The translations under genes were made by a program, and so were the position numbers. Below are positions 51,554 through 60,619 of a DNA stretch of 64,000 nt, in pieces. Positions within the stretch are counted from its first letter, which is position 1. Each line of letters opens with the position of its first letter. Source of the DNA: Halomonas jincaotanensis (GTDB taxonomy: Bacteria; Pseudomonadota; Gammaproteobacteria; Pseudomonadales; Halomonadaceae). The DNA is taken from contig NZ_JAHCLU010000003.1 in assembly GCF_018448785.1 (NCBI RefSeq), positions 62,001 through 126,000 of the forward strand, given 5' to 3'. The notes beneath the pieces are model-generated. The model was not told the DNA's origin. It saw only the letters and a list, made by a program, of their open reading frames with translations, and did no database searches.

Positions 51554-54500
51554 ACGACTACGCGGCCAACTTGGCAGATGTTCTTGTTTCCGAGCCGTTG
51601 GTGAGGGAGAACGATCTCGAAGTTGCCTTGACGCGAGATGGTGACACTAGGCCCCGATGGCAGTCGGGCGAGCGACTTCACCACTTGTTCGAAGCGGTGG
51701 CGGAACAGTGGCCGGACGCGATCGCCGTCGAAACCCCGGAGGCGAGTCTGAGCTTTGCCGAGCTCGATACGGAGGCGAACCGGCTGGCGAGGCTATTGGA
51801 GAATCGCGGCATTGGGGCCAATGATGTCGTGGCGCTGCTCTTCGACAGGAACCTGGAATCCTATATCGCCCTGCTCGCGGTCCTCAAGCTGCATGCCGTC
51901 TATGTGCCGCTGGACCCGATGTTTCCGCCTGACAGGATCTATTACATCGCCGCCGATGCTGGCGCGTCGACGATCCTGACCATTGAAAGGCACAAGAGTC
52001 TTGCCGAGGCGGCAAACCTGCCGATCTTGAGCCTCGACTCGCTGGCCGCCGAGCGACGAGACTATTCTCCGGACAGCTTCCTGGCCCCTGAAGCAAGGGG
52101 CGAGCTGGCCTATATCATCTACACCTCGGGGTCGACCGGGAAACCGAAGGGCGTGCGAATCACGCATCACTCGATCGTCAATTTCGTGCGTGTGGCGGCC
52201 GAGACCTATGGTTACCGACCCGGGGACCGCGTCTACCAGGGCCTCACCCTGGCGTTCGATTTCTCGGTAGAAGAGATATGGGTGCCTCTGCTGGTAGGTG
52301 CCACGCTGGTGCCGAGCCAGGCAAAGGGCAGCCTGGTGGGTGAAGACCTGCACGCCTTTCTCACCGAGCATCGCATCACGGCTATTTGTTGTGTGCCGAC
52401 CCTGCTTTCCACCATCGAGGAAGAGTCGACGGACTTGCCCGATCTTCGCTTGCTGATCGTCTCGGGTGAGGCCTGCCCGGTCGATATCGTGCGGCGTTGG
52501 CATCGCGATGACCGCATGATCCTGAACGCCTACGGACCGACCGAGGCGACGGTGACGGCGACCGTGGCGGAATTGCGCCCGAACCAGCCGATTACCATCG
52601 GCAGCCCACTGCCCAGCTACAGCGTCGTCATCCTCGACCCCGACGGCCCCGTGGCCTTGGAAAAGGGCGAGGTCGGCGAAATCGGCATCGCGGGCATCGG
52701 CCTTTCACCGGGTTATGTTGGCCGAGACGACCTGACCCAAAAAGTGTTCATCGAGGACTTCCTGGGGCTGCCCGACAATCCCTCTGGGCGGATCTATCGC
52801 ACCGGCGATCTGGGACGTATCGACGGGGCGGGCCAAGTCGAATATCTCGGCAGGATCGATACCCAGGTCAAGATCCGGGGCTACCGGATCGAACTGACCG
52901 AGATCGAATCGGTGATCATGCAGCAGCCCGGTATCGTGCAGGCCGTCGTGGATACGTTCGAGCCGGAACCCGGCACGCGGGAACTGGTGGCGTACTACAC
53001 CACCAGCACGGAGGTGGCGCCCGAACAGGTGGCCAACGCGCTCAGCGAACAGCTTCCCTCGTTCATGGTGCCCGCGTACTACGAGCCGCTCGAGGTCATC
53101 GCCATGTTGCCCTCCGACAAGGCGGATCGCCGGCTGTTGCCACCGCCGAGCGGCAAGCGTCTGGTCCGCGGGAGCGATGCGTTCGTGGCGCCGGACGGCG
53201 AGGTCGAGACGCGTCTTGCAGGGCTTCTGGCCGATCTGTTGACGCTCGAGCGGGTCTCGGTAACGCACGACTTCTTCGCCGACCTGGGGACCAACTCCCT
53301 TATCATGGCGCGCTTTTGTACCCGCGTGCGCCGTGAGATGGCGTGTACCGACATCTCGATGCGGGACATCTACCAGGCGCCGACGGTACGCGAGTTGGCG
53401 GCCCGTGTCGGCGCTCTGATGACGTCCGCTACCGTGGATGCTCCGCAAGCACCGCGCCAGCCGGCACCGCATGTGGCCAGCGATCTGGCCTACTGGGGCA
53501 CCGGCTGCTACCAGCTGCTCATGGCGCTGCTGGTGGGCTGGGGCATGATGGAAATCGTCTTCGATAGCATCGCATGGATGCTTGAAACCCGAGGCGTGGA
53601 ACTGTACCTCCGGGCCGCAGCCTTTTCCCTGATCATGCTGGTGATAATGATGGTACTGCCCATCGCCGCCAAGTGGTTGCTGATCGGCCGCTGGCAAGAG
53701 GTCGACTTCCCGATCTGGGGCGTGAACTATGCCCGCTTCTGGCTCGTGAAGTCACTGATCCAGGCCTCGCCCCTGGCCAGGGTGAAAGGGACCCCGTTGT
53801 ACAACGCCTATCTGAAGTCGCTCGGTGTGCGTGTGGACTGGAGCGCCATGGTGATGTGTAACCCCCCGGTGTGTACGGACCTGGTCGAGATCGGTCCCCA
53901 GGCGGTGGTGGGGCGTGAGGTGATGCTCCAGGGCTACAAGGCGGTTGCGGGACGAATCGTTACCGGGCCGGTACACATCGGTGCTCGCGCCTATGTGGGG
54001 GACGGGGCGGTCCTGGATATCCATACCCGCCTGGAGGACGGGGCGGAGCTGGCCCATGCCTCGGCGCTGTATGAGGGGCAGGTCGGCCGGGCCGGTGTCA
54101 GCTATCATGGCACCCCGGCGGAGGCGACCACCACACGCTTCCGTGTGCTGCCTCCAGGGACGGCGTCGCTGGCCCGCCGCATTGGCTACACCCTGGCCCA
54201 GCTCGGGACCTGGGTGCTGGGGCTCGGGCCGGCCCTGTTCATCATGCTCACGTGGGTCATCCGACCTGTCGTGGAAGAGGGTCTCAGGGCGGTGCCGGTC
54301 GTCGGCCTGACCAGCCAGACCCTGGCTGTGCTGCCCAAGCTACTGGGCTATTCGGCGGCCTTCTTTGTCGGCTCGATGCTGCTGGGGCTGGTGGTGATCA
54401 CGGTGGTGCCGAGGCTGGTCTGGCGGTTCCTGCAGGAAGATCGCGAGTATCCGCTGTATGGGGTGCGTTATTACCTGGTGCGGATGATCATCGGCGGATC

Positions 54501-55674
54501 GAACTCCAAGTTCTTCAATCTGCTCTTCGGCGACAGTTCCTATATCGTCTATTACCTGGGCGCGATCGGCTATCGGTTCAACGGGCTGAAGCAGTCCGGC
54601 TCGAATTTCGGGGTGCATCAACGCCACGATGTACCGTTTCTGTGTGAGTTCGGGTACAACACCATGGTCTCGGACAACCTGGTCATGGCGAATGCCACGT
54701 TCTCCGGTGCCGCCTTTCGTCTCGGACGGGTCAGGTTCGGCCGCGACAATTTCCTGGGTAACGATATCCACTATCCTGCGGGGGGACGGACCGGCGACAA
54801 CGTCCTGTTCGGCACCAAGACGCTGGTACCCGTCGACGGTGAGCTGCGCGAGAATACCGGCCTGCTCGGCTCGCCGGCCTTCGAGATTCCCCGCTCGGTG
54901 ATGCGCGACCGGCAGTTCGATCACTACAAGGCGCCCGAGGTCCTGGCCGCGCGTTTGCGGCTGAAAAACCGCCACAACCTCATGACGATGGCGCTGTTCC
55001 TGTTGGCACGCTACGTCCTCCTGGCGCTGATGCTGGTCGTCGGCCATGCGCTGGTCTTCGACATGGGCTTCAAGAGCCCCTTCGAGTTGACCGTCACGGG
55101 CATGTTCCTGACTTTCATGTCGTGCGTGTATGTTGTCCTCGTCGAGCGGGCCTCCTTTTGTTTCAGGGATCTTTCGCCTCAGTACTGCGCGATCCTGGAT
55201 GACTATTTCTGGCGGCACGAACGGTTCTGGAAGATGAACGTCTTGACCCACCTGAACCTTTTCAATGGAACCCCCTTCAAGGGTCTGATGTGGCGAGGCC
55301 TCAACGTGCGTGTCGGGCGCAAGCTCTACGATGAGGGCTGCGGGATGCCCGAGAAGAGCCTGGTGACCATCGGCGATCATTGCACCCTGAATGCAGGCAC
55401 CACAATCCAGGCCCACTCGCTCGAGGACGGCATCTTCAAGTCGGACCATGTCACGCTTGGAGAGGGGGCCACTCTCGGGGTCAAGTCGTTCGTCCACTAT
55501 GGCACGGTCCTCGGCGAGGACTCGCGCCTGGAGGCGGACAGCTTCCTGATGAAGGGGGAGCGCATGGCCTGCGGCAGTCGCTGGCACGGCAATCCGGCGC
55601 GCCCCGTGTTAGGAGAAGAGCTGGCGGCGCTTTCGCAGATCGACACGCTCACCCCGATGGCGGTCCCAGCGTGA
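51550..55674 (+). CDS. Pls/PosA-type single-module NRPS (poly-amino-acid synthetase-like)
   Basis: A 1374-residue synthetase. Residues about 42-535 are an adenylation domain: YIIYTSGSTGKPKG (A3, 188-201), NAYGPTEATVTAT (A5, 326-338), YRTGDLGR (A7, 416-423), SDKADRR (A10, Lys524). A thiolation domain follows at about 552-625 with the phosphopantetheine Ser583 in DLGTNS. There is no classical condensation or thioesterase domain. The C-terminal half alternates three pairs of membrane helices (about 652-712, 880-955, 1143-1200) with three soluble hexapeptide-like domains (about 745-865, 970-1125, 1215-1360), the layout of epsilon-poly-lysine synthetase Pls. By hand alignment the specificity code is D-F-E-C-I-S-A-V-T-K; the acidic Glu suggests a basic amino acid. 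GGAGG precedes the ATG. The product is unknown. Confidence 0.88.
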   Translation: MNDYAANLADVLVSEPLVRENDLEVALTRDGDTRPRWQSGERLHHLFEAVAEQWPDAIAVETPEASLSFAELDTEANRLARLLENRGIGANDVVALLFDRNLESYIALLAVLKLHAVYVPLDPMFPPDRIYYIAADAGASTILTIERHKSLAEAANLPILSLDSLAAERRDYSPDSFLAPEARGELAYIIYTSGSTGKPKGVRITHHSIVNFVRVAAETYGYRPGDRVYQGLTLAFDFSVEEIWVPLLVGATLVPSQAKGSLVGEDLHAFLTEHRITAICCVPTLLSTIEEESTDLPDLRLLIVSGEACPVDIVRRWHRDDRMILNAYGPTEATVTATVAELRPNQPITIGSPLPSYSVVILDPDGPVALEKGEVGEIGIAGIGLSPGYVGRDDLTQKVFIEDFLGLPDNPSGRIYRTGDLGRIDGAGQVEYLGRIDTQVKIRGYRIELTEIESVIMQQPGIVQAVVDTFEPEPGTRELVAYYTTSTEVAPEQVANALSEQLPSFMVPAYYEPLEVIAMLPSDKADRRLLPPPSGKRLVRGSDAFVAPDGEVETRLAGLLADLLTLERVSVTHDFFADLGTNSLIMARFCTRVRREMACTDISMRDIYQAPTVRELAARVGALMTSATVDAPQAPRQPAPHVASDLAYWGTGCYQLLMALLVGWGMMEIVFDSIAWMLETRGVELYLRAAAFSLIMLVIMMVLPIAAKWLLIGRWQEVDFPIWGVNYARFWLVKSLIQASPLARVKGTPLYNAYLKSLGVRVDWSAMVMCNPPVCTDLVEIGPQAVVGREVMLQGYKAVAGRIVTGPVHIGARAYVGDGAVLDIHTRLEDGAELAHASALYEGQVGRAGVSYHGTPAEATTTRFRVLPPGTASLARRIGYTLAQLGTWVLGLGPALFIMLTWVIRPVVEEGLRAVPVVGLTSQTLAVLPKLLGYSAAFFVGSMLLGLVVITVVPRLVWRFLQEDREYPLYGVRYYLVRMIIGGSNSKFFNLLFGDSSYIVYYLGAIGYRFNGLKQSGSNFGVHQRHDVPFLCEFGYNTMVSDNLVMANATFSGAAFRLGRVRFGRDNFLGNDIHYPAGGRTGDNVLFGTKTLVPVDGELRENTGLLGSPAFEIPRSVMRDRQFDHYKAPEVLAARLRLKNRHNLMTMALFLLARYVLLALMLVVGHALVFDMGFKSPFELTVTGMFLTFMSCVYVVLVERASFCFRDLSPQYCAILDDYFWRHERFWKMNVLTHLNLFNGTPFKGLMWRGLNVRVGRKLYDEGCGMPEKSLVTIGDHCTLNAGTTIQAHSLEDGIFKSDHVTLGEGATLGVKSFVHYGTVLGEDSRLEADSFLMKGERMACGSRWHGNPARPVLGEELAALSQIDTLTPMAVPA

Positions 55675-56332
55675 GCGCCAGGGCATAGTCGCTGTCGCCG
55701 AGACGAAAGCTGTCATGAAAGACCGCTCCGCCATCGGGGCGGTCTTTTAAGGTGCCTGATGGCGCCAAGGCGTATGACGCAGTTTCTATAGCGGTTGCAT
55801 CCCCCATGAGGCCCTCGCCGATTTCCTTGGCGAGGGCTTCCTTCAATGTCCAGATCGTCACGAATATGCCCGGGGCGTAGCGTACAAGCCAGGTTTCGTG
55901 TTGTGAGAGTAGATACGTCGGCAGATCATCGTCGACGCAATAAGGAATCGCTTCCAGGTCGATTCCCACCGGTCGGTGTTGCGTGGCGGCGACGGCACAA
56001 ATATCGCCAGCATAGGCAATCGAGACATGGAATCCCGGCTCGGGTCCCACGACTTCCGGCCGGCCCTGCGAGGAACGCGTCAGCACCCAGCGTTCCGGCG
56101 GTATCCGGCCCTGTACCTGTTGGCTAAGGAGTTCCCGAATCGCCCAGTGGGATGCCTTGAAGCCATAGGGTCCGACCGACTGCACGCAACGTTGCGGCGG
56201 GTGGTTGACCTGGCTGACCGGCGTGAATGCCGGCCAGGCCATCGAGACGATACCCATGTTGACCCCACGAAGGCTAAAGTCGCGGAGTGCGAAAGAGTAG
56301 GGCAGCGGTATCCATCTGGTGCGAGGTCTCAT
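55649..56332 (-). CDS. 4'-phosphopantetheinyl transferase (Sfp/HetI type)
   Basis: A 227-residue protein with the two signature motifs: VGIDLEAIPY near residues 121-130 (Asp and Glu bind magnesium) and WTLKEALAKEIGEGL near 161-175. It transfers phosphopantetheine from CoA to a carrier-domain serine, here most likely Ser583 of the convergent NRPS. The two genes overlap by 26 bases at their 3' ends. The N-terminal region is less conserved, and the start at 56332 is the longest; MGIVSMAW at residue 26 is another option. Confidence 0.88.
   Translation of the reverse strand: MRPRTRWIPLPYSFALRDFSLRGVNMGIVSMAWPAFTPVSQVNHPPQRCVQSVGPYGFKASHWAIRELLSQQVQGRIPPERWVLTRSSQGRPEVVGPEPGFHVSIAYAGDICAVAATQHRPVGIDLEAIPYCVDDDLPTYLLSQHETWLVRYAPGIFVTIWTLKEALAKEIGEGLMGDATAIETASYALAPSGTLKDRPDGGAVFHDSFRLGDSDYALALTLGPPSG
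55718..55748 (+). terminator. Terminator of the NRPS gene lying inside the convergent transferase ORF
   Basis: AAAGACCGC (55718-55726) pairs with GCGGTCTTT (55739-55747), with inner CC/GG pairs, and a run of T ends it. On the plus strand this is 44 bases past the NRPS stop. It overlaps codons for the transferase C-terminus. The stem is symmetric, so it could also slow the opposing transcript. Confidence 0.65.
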
Positions 56333-56637
56333 CCTTGAGTTCCCTTGCTTCCTTGGCCTGACCGTGGCTTGCCCGCCGGTCTCTTTCGATCAGGTGGCCT
56401 TGAGTATAGAAGCGATTCGTTTCACCCACAGCCGTAGCGATGGGTCGACAGGCGTAGCGGTGGAACGAAAGACGGGATGAGCACGTGCCTTGCCTTTCAT
56501 CAACCGACCCTGGCCCAATGATGCGTATACTTCTTTCGAAGCGAGGATAAGCGGTTAATCACGGTATTGCCGGGCACTCACATCGAGAACGTCAGAGTGA
56601 GGTCAGTCGGGGAGAGGTCAATGGTGTCGAGGTGGCC
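56333..56637. other. 305-base intergenic region
   Basis: Between the divergent transferase and D-threonine-aldolase-like genes. No supported gene, no clear palindromic operator; presumably the two promoters. Confidence 0.45.
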
Positions 56638-57933
56638 ATGAACACGCGAAGGGAACGGCTCAGCGATGGACTCAGCCATGGTCCCAGCCATGGTCCCAGC
56701 CATGATAAGGGCACGCTGGAGGCGGCACCGGATCTGCTGTCCGGCGTCAGCCTGCCGGCAGCGGTGGTCTTCGAGAGACCGCTCGCTCACAACCTTGCGT
56801 GGATGCAGCGTTTTGCCGACGCGCATGGCGCGCGCCTGGCGCCTCACGGCAAGACCACCATGGCGCCGTCGCTGTTCCATCGTCAGCTCGAGGCCGGCGC
56901 CTGGGGCGTTACCCTGGCAACGGCCCCGCAGTGTCGGGCGGCCTTAGCCCACGGCGTCACGCGATTGCTGATGGCCAATCAGCTGGTCGGCGAGGCCAAC
57001 ATGGCGATCATTGCCGATCTGATTGAGGCGGGGGCGGATGTCTACTGTGTGGTCGACGGCAGCGAGAACGTGAGTCAACTGGGGCGCTTCTTCACGGCGC
57101 GTGGGTTACGTCTCAAGGTACTGATCGAACTGGGCGTCATGGGTGGGCGCTGCGGCTGTCGTGACCAGGACGAGGTCATGGCGCTGGGCGAACAGATCCA
57201 GGAATCGCCGGCGCTGGTGCTGGCAGGCCTCGAGGGCTACGAAGGAGTCGTGGTCAGTGACGAGCCCCAGCAAGACGTTCTGGCTTACGCCTGGCACTTG
57301 GTCGAGGCCGCCCAGGCGCTGGATCATGACGGGCTCTTCGAGGCCCACCAGCCGATTCTCACCGCATCGGGGTCCGCCTGGTACGACCTGATTGCCGGCG
57401 TGTTTCATGAGGCACGGCTGGGTAAACACTTCGTTCCCGTGCTGCGCCCCGGCTGCTATGTGGTCCACGACCATGGCCTTTATCGTGAGGCACAGCACGG
57501 CGTGCTGAGACGCCGCCCCGAGCTCGAGAAAGGCCTGTTGCCGGCGCTGGAGGTGTTCGCCCAGGTGCAGTCGCTCCCCGAGCCGGGGCTTGCCATCGTC
57601 GCCATGGGCAAGCGCGATATCGGTGGCGACCGCTTGCCCTTGGCGCTGCGTCGCTACCGCGAGGGCGGTAGTGCTGGGCAGGACCTCGGCGTGGCGGGTT
57701 GGGAGGTCGTCAAGCTGATGGACCAGCATGCGTTCGTCCGCTTGCCCACCACTTCCGAGGAGGCTTTCGATGGCGACATGCGCGTAGGCGACGTGCGCGT
57801 AGGCGACGTGCGCGTAGGCGATATCGTGGCGTTCGGTACCTCCCATCCCTGTCTGACCTTCGACAAGTGGCGAACGATCCTGCTGGTCAACGAGCGGCTC
57901 GAGGTCACCGAGGTGATGGCGACCTGCTTCTAA
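56638..57933 (+). CDS. D-threonine aldolase / D-serine dehydratase-like PLP enzyme (DSD1 family)
   Basis: A 431-residue PLP enzyme of fold type III. The PLP lysine is Lys72 in LAPHGKTTMAPSL. The stretch LKVLIELGVMGGRCGCRD near 157-174 and the C-terminal metal motif SHPCLTFDKW are as in D-threonine aldolase, 3-hydroxy-D-aspartate aldolase (BhcC) and eukaryote-type D-serine dehydratase. These cleave D-beta-hydroxy-amino acids to glycine and an aldehyde, or deaminate D-serine. Two in-frame tandem repeats are unusual: SHGPSHGPSH near the N-terminus and RVGDVRVGDVRVGD shortly before the metal motif. The ATG at 56638 has GAGGTG upstream; a GTG at 56632 is possible. Confidence 0.85.
   Translation: MNTRRERLSDGLSHGPSHGPSHDKGTLEAAPDLLSGVSLPAAVVFERPLAHNLAWMQRFADAHGARLAPHGKTTMAPSLFHRQLEAGAWGVTLATAPQCRAALAHGVTRLLMANQLVGEANMAIIADLIEAGADVYCVVDGSENVSQLGRFFTARGLRLKVLIELGVMGGRCGCRDQDEVMALGEQIQESPALVLAGLEGYEGVVVSDEPQQDVLAYAWHLVEAAQALDHDGLFEAHQPILTASGSAWYDLIAGVFHEARLGKHFVPVLRPGCYVVHDHGLYREAQHGVLRRRPELEKGLLPALEVFAQVQSLPEPGLAIVAMGKRDIGGDRLPLALRRYREGGSAGQDLGVAGWEVVKLMDQHAFVRLPTTSEEAFDGDMRVGDVRVGDVRVGDIVAFGTSHPCLTFDKWRTILLVNERLEVTEVMATCF
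56673..56704. repeat. 12-bp tandem repeat in the N-terminal codons
   Basis: The unit cagccatggtcc occurs at 56673-56684 and 56685-56696, and partly at 56697-56704. It encodes Ser-His-Gly-Pro repeats. The unit is a multiple of three, so copy-number change keeps the frame. Confidence 0.8.
57781..57822. repeat. 15-bp tandem repeat near the C-terminus
   Basis: The unit cgcgtaggcgacgtg is present 2.8 times, encoding R-V-G-D-V repeats directly before the strand leading to the metal-binding HPC motif. The copies are identical at the DNA level, which suggests recent expansion. Confidence 0.85.
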
Positions 57934-57972
57934 GGTAACGTCTCGATAGATAGCGGATCAGCGGGGAAGCGA

Positions 57973-58788
57973 ATGAGAACAGGATGGCGAATCGCGCTGC
58001 TCGGGCTGCTGTCGATGCTGATGCCGGCGGTGCACGCCGACGTGCCCACCGTGGCCGCGGCGTCGGACCTGCAGTTTGCTCTCACCGACGCGGCGCAACG
58101 CTTCCAGGACGAGACCGGCCGTGAGTTGCGGCTGAATTTTGGCTCCTCCGGCAATTTTCGCCGCCAGATCGGCCAGGGGGCGCCCTTCGAGCTGTACCTG
58201 TCGGCTGACGAGGCCTATGTGCATGCGTTACACGAGGAGGGTCTCACGGAAGATGCCGGGGTGGTGTATGCCATCGGCCGTCTGGTCTGGTTGCAGCGGG
58301 CCGGCCGAGACGACCTGCCGGAAGCGGGCGATCCACTGGCCGGCGTTCGTGAAGCCATTAAGACCCACCAACAAGGGCAGGACCGCCCACGCATCGCCCT
58401 GGCCAACCCCGAGCACGCCCCTTATGGGGTGGCGGCCAGGCAGGCCATGAGGCACGCCGGGCTCTGGGACGCCACTGCCGAGCTGCGAATCCTGGGCGAG
58501 AACGTGTCCCAGGCCGGCCAGTTCGCGCTTTCCGCCGATGCCCGCGGCGGGCTGGTCGCCTATTCGCTTGCCCGGGCGCTCGCGCTTGCCGAGCGCACGG
58601 ATCACGTGTTGATCCCCGAGGCGTGGCACGAACCCCTGGTGCAGCGGATGGTGCTGATCGAGGGGGCCGGCGGAACGGCCCGCGCCTTCTATAACTGGCT
58701 GCAGCAGGACGAGGCACGGCAGATTTTGTCCCGCTACGGGTTCACGCTGCCGACAGATGCGTCGCTTGCCGAAGGACGCTCGCCCTGA
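57973..58788 (+). CDS. modA: Molybdate ABC transporter binding protein
   Basis: A 271-residue periplasmic protein. The signal peptide covers residues 1-22 (LGLLSMLMPAVHA). The ModA pattern follows: PTVAAASDLQFALTDAAQRF, where the oxyanion-binding serine lies in AAASDL, then FGSSGNFRRQIGQGAPFELY, giving the second serine. It binds molybdate or tungstate for the ModBC importer. It is followed by modB with a one-base overlap. Molybdenum cofactor is used by xanthine dehydrogenase, which would produce urate for puuD (inference). Confidence 0.92.
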   Translation: MRTGWRIALLGLLSMLMPAVHADVPTVAAASDLQFALTDAAQRFQDETGRELRLNFGSSGNFRRQIGQGAPFELYLSADEAYVHALHEEGLTEDAGVVYAIGRLVWLQRAGRDDLPEAGDPLAGVREAIKTHQQGQDRPRIALANPEHAPYGVAARQAMRHAGLWDATAELRILGENVSQAGQFALSADARGGLVAYSLARALALAERTDHVLIPEAWHEPLVQRMVLIEGAGGTARAFYNWLQQDEARQILSRYGFTLPTDASLAEGRSP

Positions 58789-59456
58789 TGGATTGGACGG
58801 CGCTGTCGGTCTCGTTGAAGCTAGCCGTTGCGACCTGCCTGCTGCTGGTACCGTTCGGCCTCTGGCTGGGACGCTTGCTGGCGCGCGGAGGCTTTCGCGG
58901 CAAGCCGTTCTGCGAAGCGCTGGTGGCCCTGCCGCTGGTCATGCCGCCCACCGTGCTGGGGTTTTATCTGATGCTGTCGTTCGGTGCCGATGCCCCCGTG
59001 GGGGCGGTGTGGCAGCGGCTCACGGGAGGCGGGCTCACCTTTACCTTCAGCGGCATTCTGCTGGCGTCGCTGGTGGCCAATCTGCCGTTTGCGGTGCAGC
59101 CGATCCAGCGAGCCTTCGAGACGATACCCGCCAATCTGCGCGAGGCCGCCTGGTGCAGCGGCCTGTCGCCCTGGCAGACGTTCCGGCGAATCGAGCTGCC
59201 GCTGGTCTGGCCGGGGGTCGTTTCCGCCCTGGCGCTGACCTTCGCGCATACCCTCGGCGAGTTCGGCGTCATCCTGATGGTCGGTGGCGCCATCGATGGT
59301 GAAACCCGCACCCTGGCGATCGCCATCTACGACCGCGTGCAGGCCTTCGATGAGCAGGGCGCCGCCATCATGTCGGCCATGCTGCTGCTGGTGTCGTTCC
59401 TGACCATTGGGGTTGTTTACGGGCTGGCCGGGCACCGCCGGTGGCGACATGTCTGA
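58788..59456 (+). CDS. modB: Molybdate ABC transporter permease
   Basis: A 222-residue inner-membrane permease with five to six hydrophobic segments (about 8-28, 42-62, 78-100, 125-150, 190-212). The ABC-permease EAA loop is EAAWCSGLSPWQTFRRIELP near 118-137. ModB normally has about this length. The start shares one base with the modA stop, and the end overlaps modC by eight bases, implying a coupled modABC operon. Confidence 0.93.
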   Translation: MDWTALSVSLKLAVATCLLLVPFGLWLGRLLARGGFRGKPFCEALVALPLVMPPTVLGFYLMLSFGADAPVGAVWQRLTGGGLTFTFSGILLASLVANLPFAVQPIQRAFETIPANLREAAWCSGLSPWQTFRRIELPLVWPGVVSALALTFAHTLGEFGVILMVGGAIDGETRTLAIAIYDRVQAFDEQGAAIMSAMLLLVSFLTIGVVYGLAGHRRWRHV

Positions 59457-60609
59457 GCTTCCCGAAGGTGCGACTCCCGCCTGTCTCGACGTGGGGCTTT
59501 ATCAGCCCGGCCCGATACCGCTAGCCGCTAACTTTCACTGCGAGCCCGGCGAGTTGCTGGCCCTGGTGGGCCCCTCGGGCAGCGGCAAGACCACCTTGCT
59601 GCGGGCCATTGCTGGACTCTATCGGCCGGCCGGGGGCTGGGTGCGCTGTGCCGGCGAGAGCTGGTTTGACGCCGGCCAAGGCCTGTCGCTGGCGCCGCAG
59701 AGGCGGCGAGTGGGGCTGGTCTTTCAGGATTATGCACTGTTTCCCCACCTCAGCGCGCTGCGCAACATCATGGTGCCGCTGGATCACTTGCCGACGGCCA
59801 GGCGTCGCGAACAGGCGCTTGCCTGGCTGTCGCGGGTGCGCCTGGAGGGGCTGGCCGACCGCTACCCGGCCGAGCTCTCCGGTGGCCAGCGCCAGCGGGT
59901 TGCCCTGGCGCGAGCCCTGGCTCGTCAGCCGAGGGTGCTGCTGCTCGACGAGCCGTTCTCGGCGGTGGACCAGGTCACCCGGCGACGCCTGCAACGCGAG
60001 CTGGCGCTGCTACGCGAACAGATCTCCATTCCCATCGTGCTGGTCACCCATGACCTGGATGAGGCCTGCGCCCTGGCCGACAGGATTTGTGTGCTGCATG
60101 CCGGTTGCAGCCTGCAGCAATCTTCTCCCGATACGCTGTTTCGCCGGCCGGCGAGCCCGGAAGTGGCACGGCTGCTCGATCGCCATAATGTCTTCACCGG
60201 CGTGGTGGTGGAGCAGGGCGGTGAGCGATACCTTCAGTGGGGACGCTACCATCTCGAGGTCGAACAGGGCCTGGAATGCTTGCCGTTGGGGCAGCGGGTC
60301 GACTGGTACCTGCCGCACTCCGACGTGGTGCTGCACCGTCGCCACCGACCCTCCCAGGGCGAGCGGGAAAACCCCGTCACGGCCCGCGTCGTCGAGCTGG
60401 TCGTGCTGGGGGGGATTACCTCGGTATCGCTGGCCGTCGACCATAGCGATGCTATCCTGCGTTTCGAGATCGCCACCCACGCCGCGCGTCGCAATGGCCT
60501 GGCGCGCGGCGAAACCGTCCAGGTCTCGCTGTTGGCCTCGGGCATCCACCTGATGCCCGGTGCCGCCGCCCTGGATGCCCACACGACTCCCGAGCGAGAA
60601 CCGACATGA
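59449..60609 (+). CDS. modC: Molybdate ABC transporter ATP-binding protein
   Basis: A 386-residue ATPase. Walker A GPSGSGKTT is at 41-49, the ABC signature LSGGQRQRVALARALA at 143-158 and Walker B VLLLDEPFSAVD at 163-174. The C-terminal third (about residues 290-370) is a TOBE/MopI-like oxyanion-binding domain (TARVVELVVLGGITSVSLAV), as in ModC. The ATG at 59449 gives the right N-terminus; the open frame to 59407 lies in modB. It powers molybdate import with ModB. The DUF192 gene follows 10 bases later. Confidence 0.93.
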   Translation: MSELPEGATPACLDVGLYQPGPIPLAANFHCEPGELLALVGPSGSGKTTLLRAIAGLYRPAGGWVRCAGESWFDAGQGLSLAPQRRRVGLVFQDYALFPHLSALRNIMVPLDHLPTARRREQALAWLSRVRLEGLADRYPAELSGGQRQRVALARALARQPRVLLLDEPFSAVDQVTRRRLQRELALLREQISIPIVLVTHDLDEACALADRICVLHAGCSLQQSSPDTLFRRPASPEVARLLDRHNVFTGVVVEQGGERYLQWGRYHLEVEQGLECLPLGQRVDWYLPHSDVVLHRRHRPSQGERENPVTARVVELVVLGGITSVSLAVDHSDAILRFEIATHAARRNGLARGETVQVSLLASGIHLMPGAAALDAHTTPEREPT

Positions 60610-60619
60610 GAGAGCCGCT

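Noticed and set aside
54340..55587. 415-codon minus-strand open frame inside the NRPS
   Set aside because: It overlaps the membrane and soluble C-terminal domains, which show clear family structure on the plus strand; the minus-strand protein is His/Gln-rich low-complexity, a usual antisense artefact.
9716..57933. Complete beta-hydroxyaspartate cycle
   Set aside because: A BhcA-like aminotransferase and a BhcC-like aldolase are both present but 46 kb apart, and no hydroxyaspartate dehydratase or iminosuccinate reductase gene is in the window.
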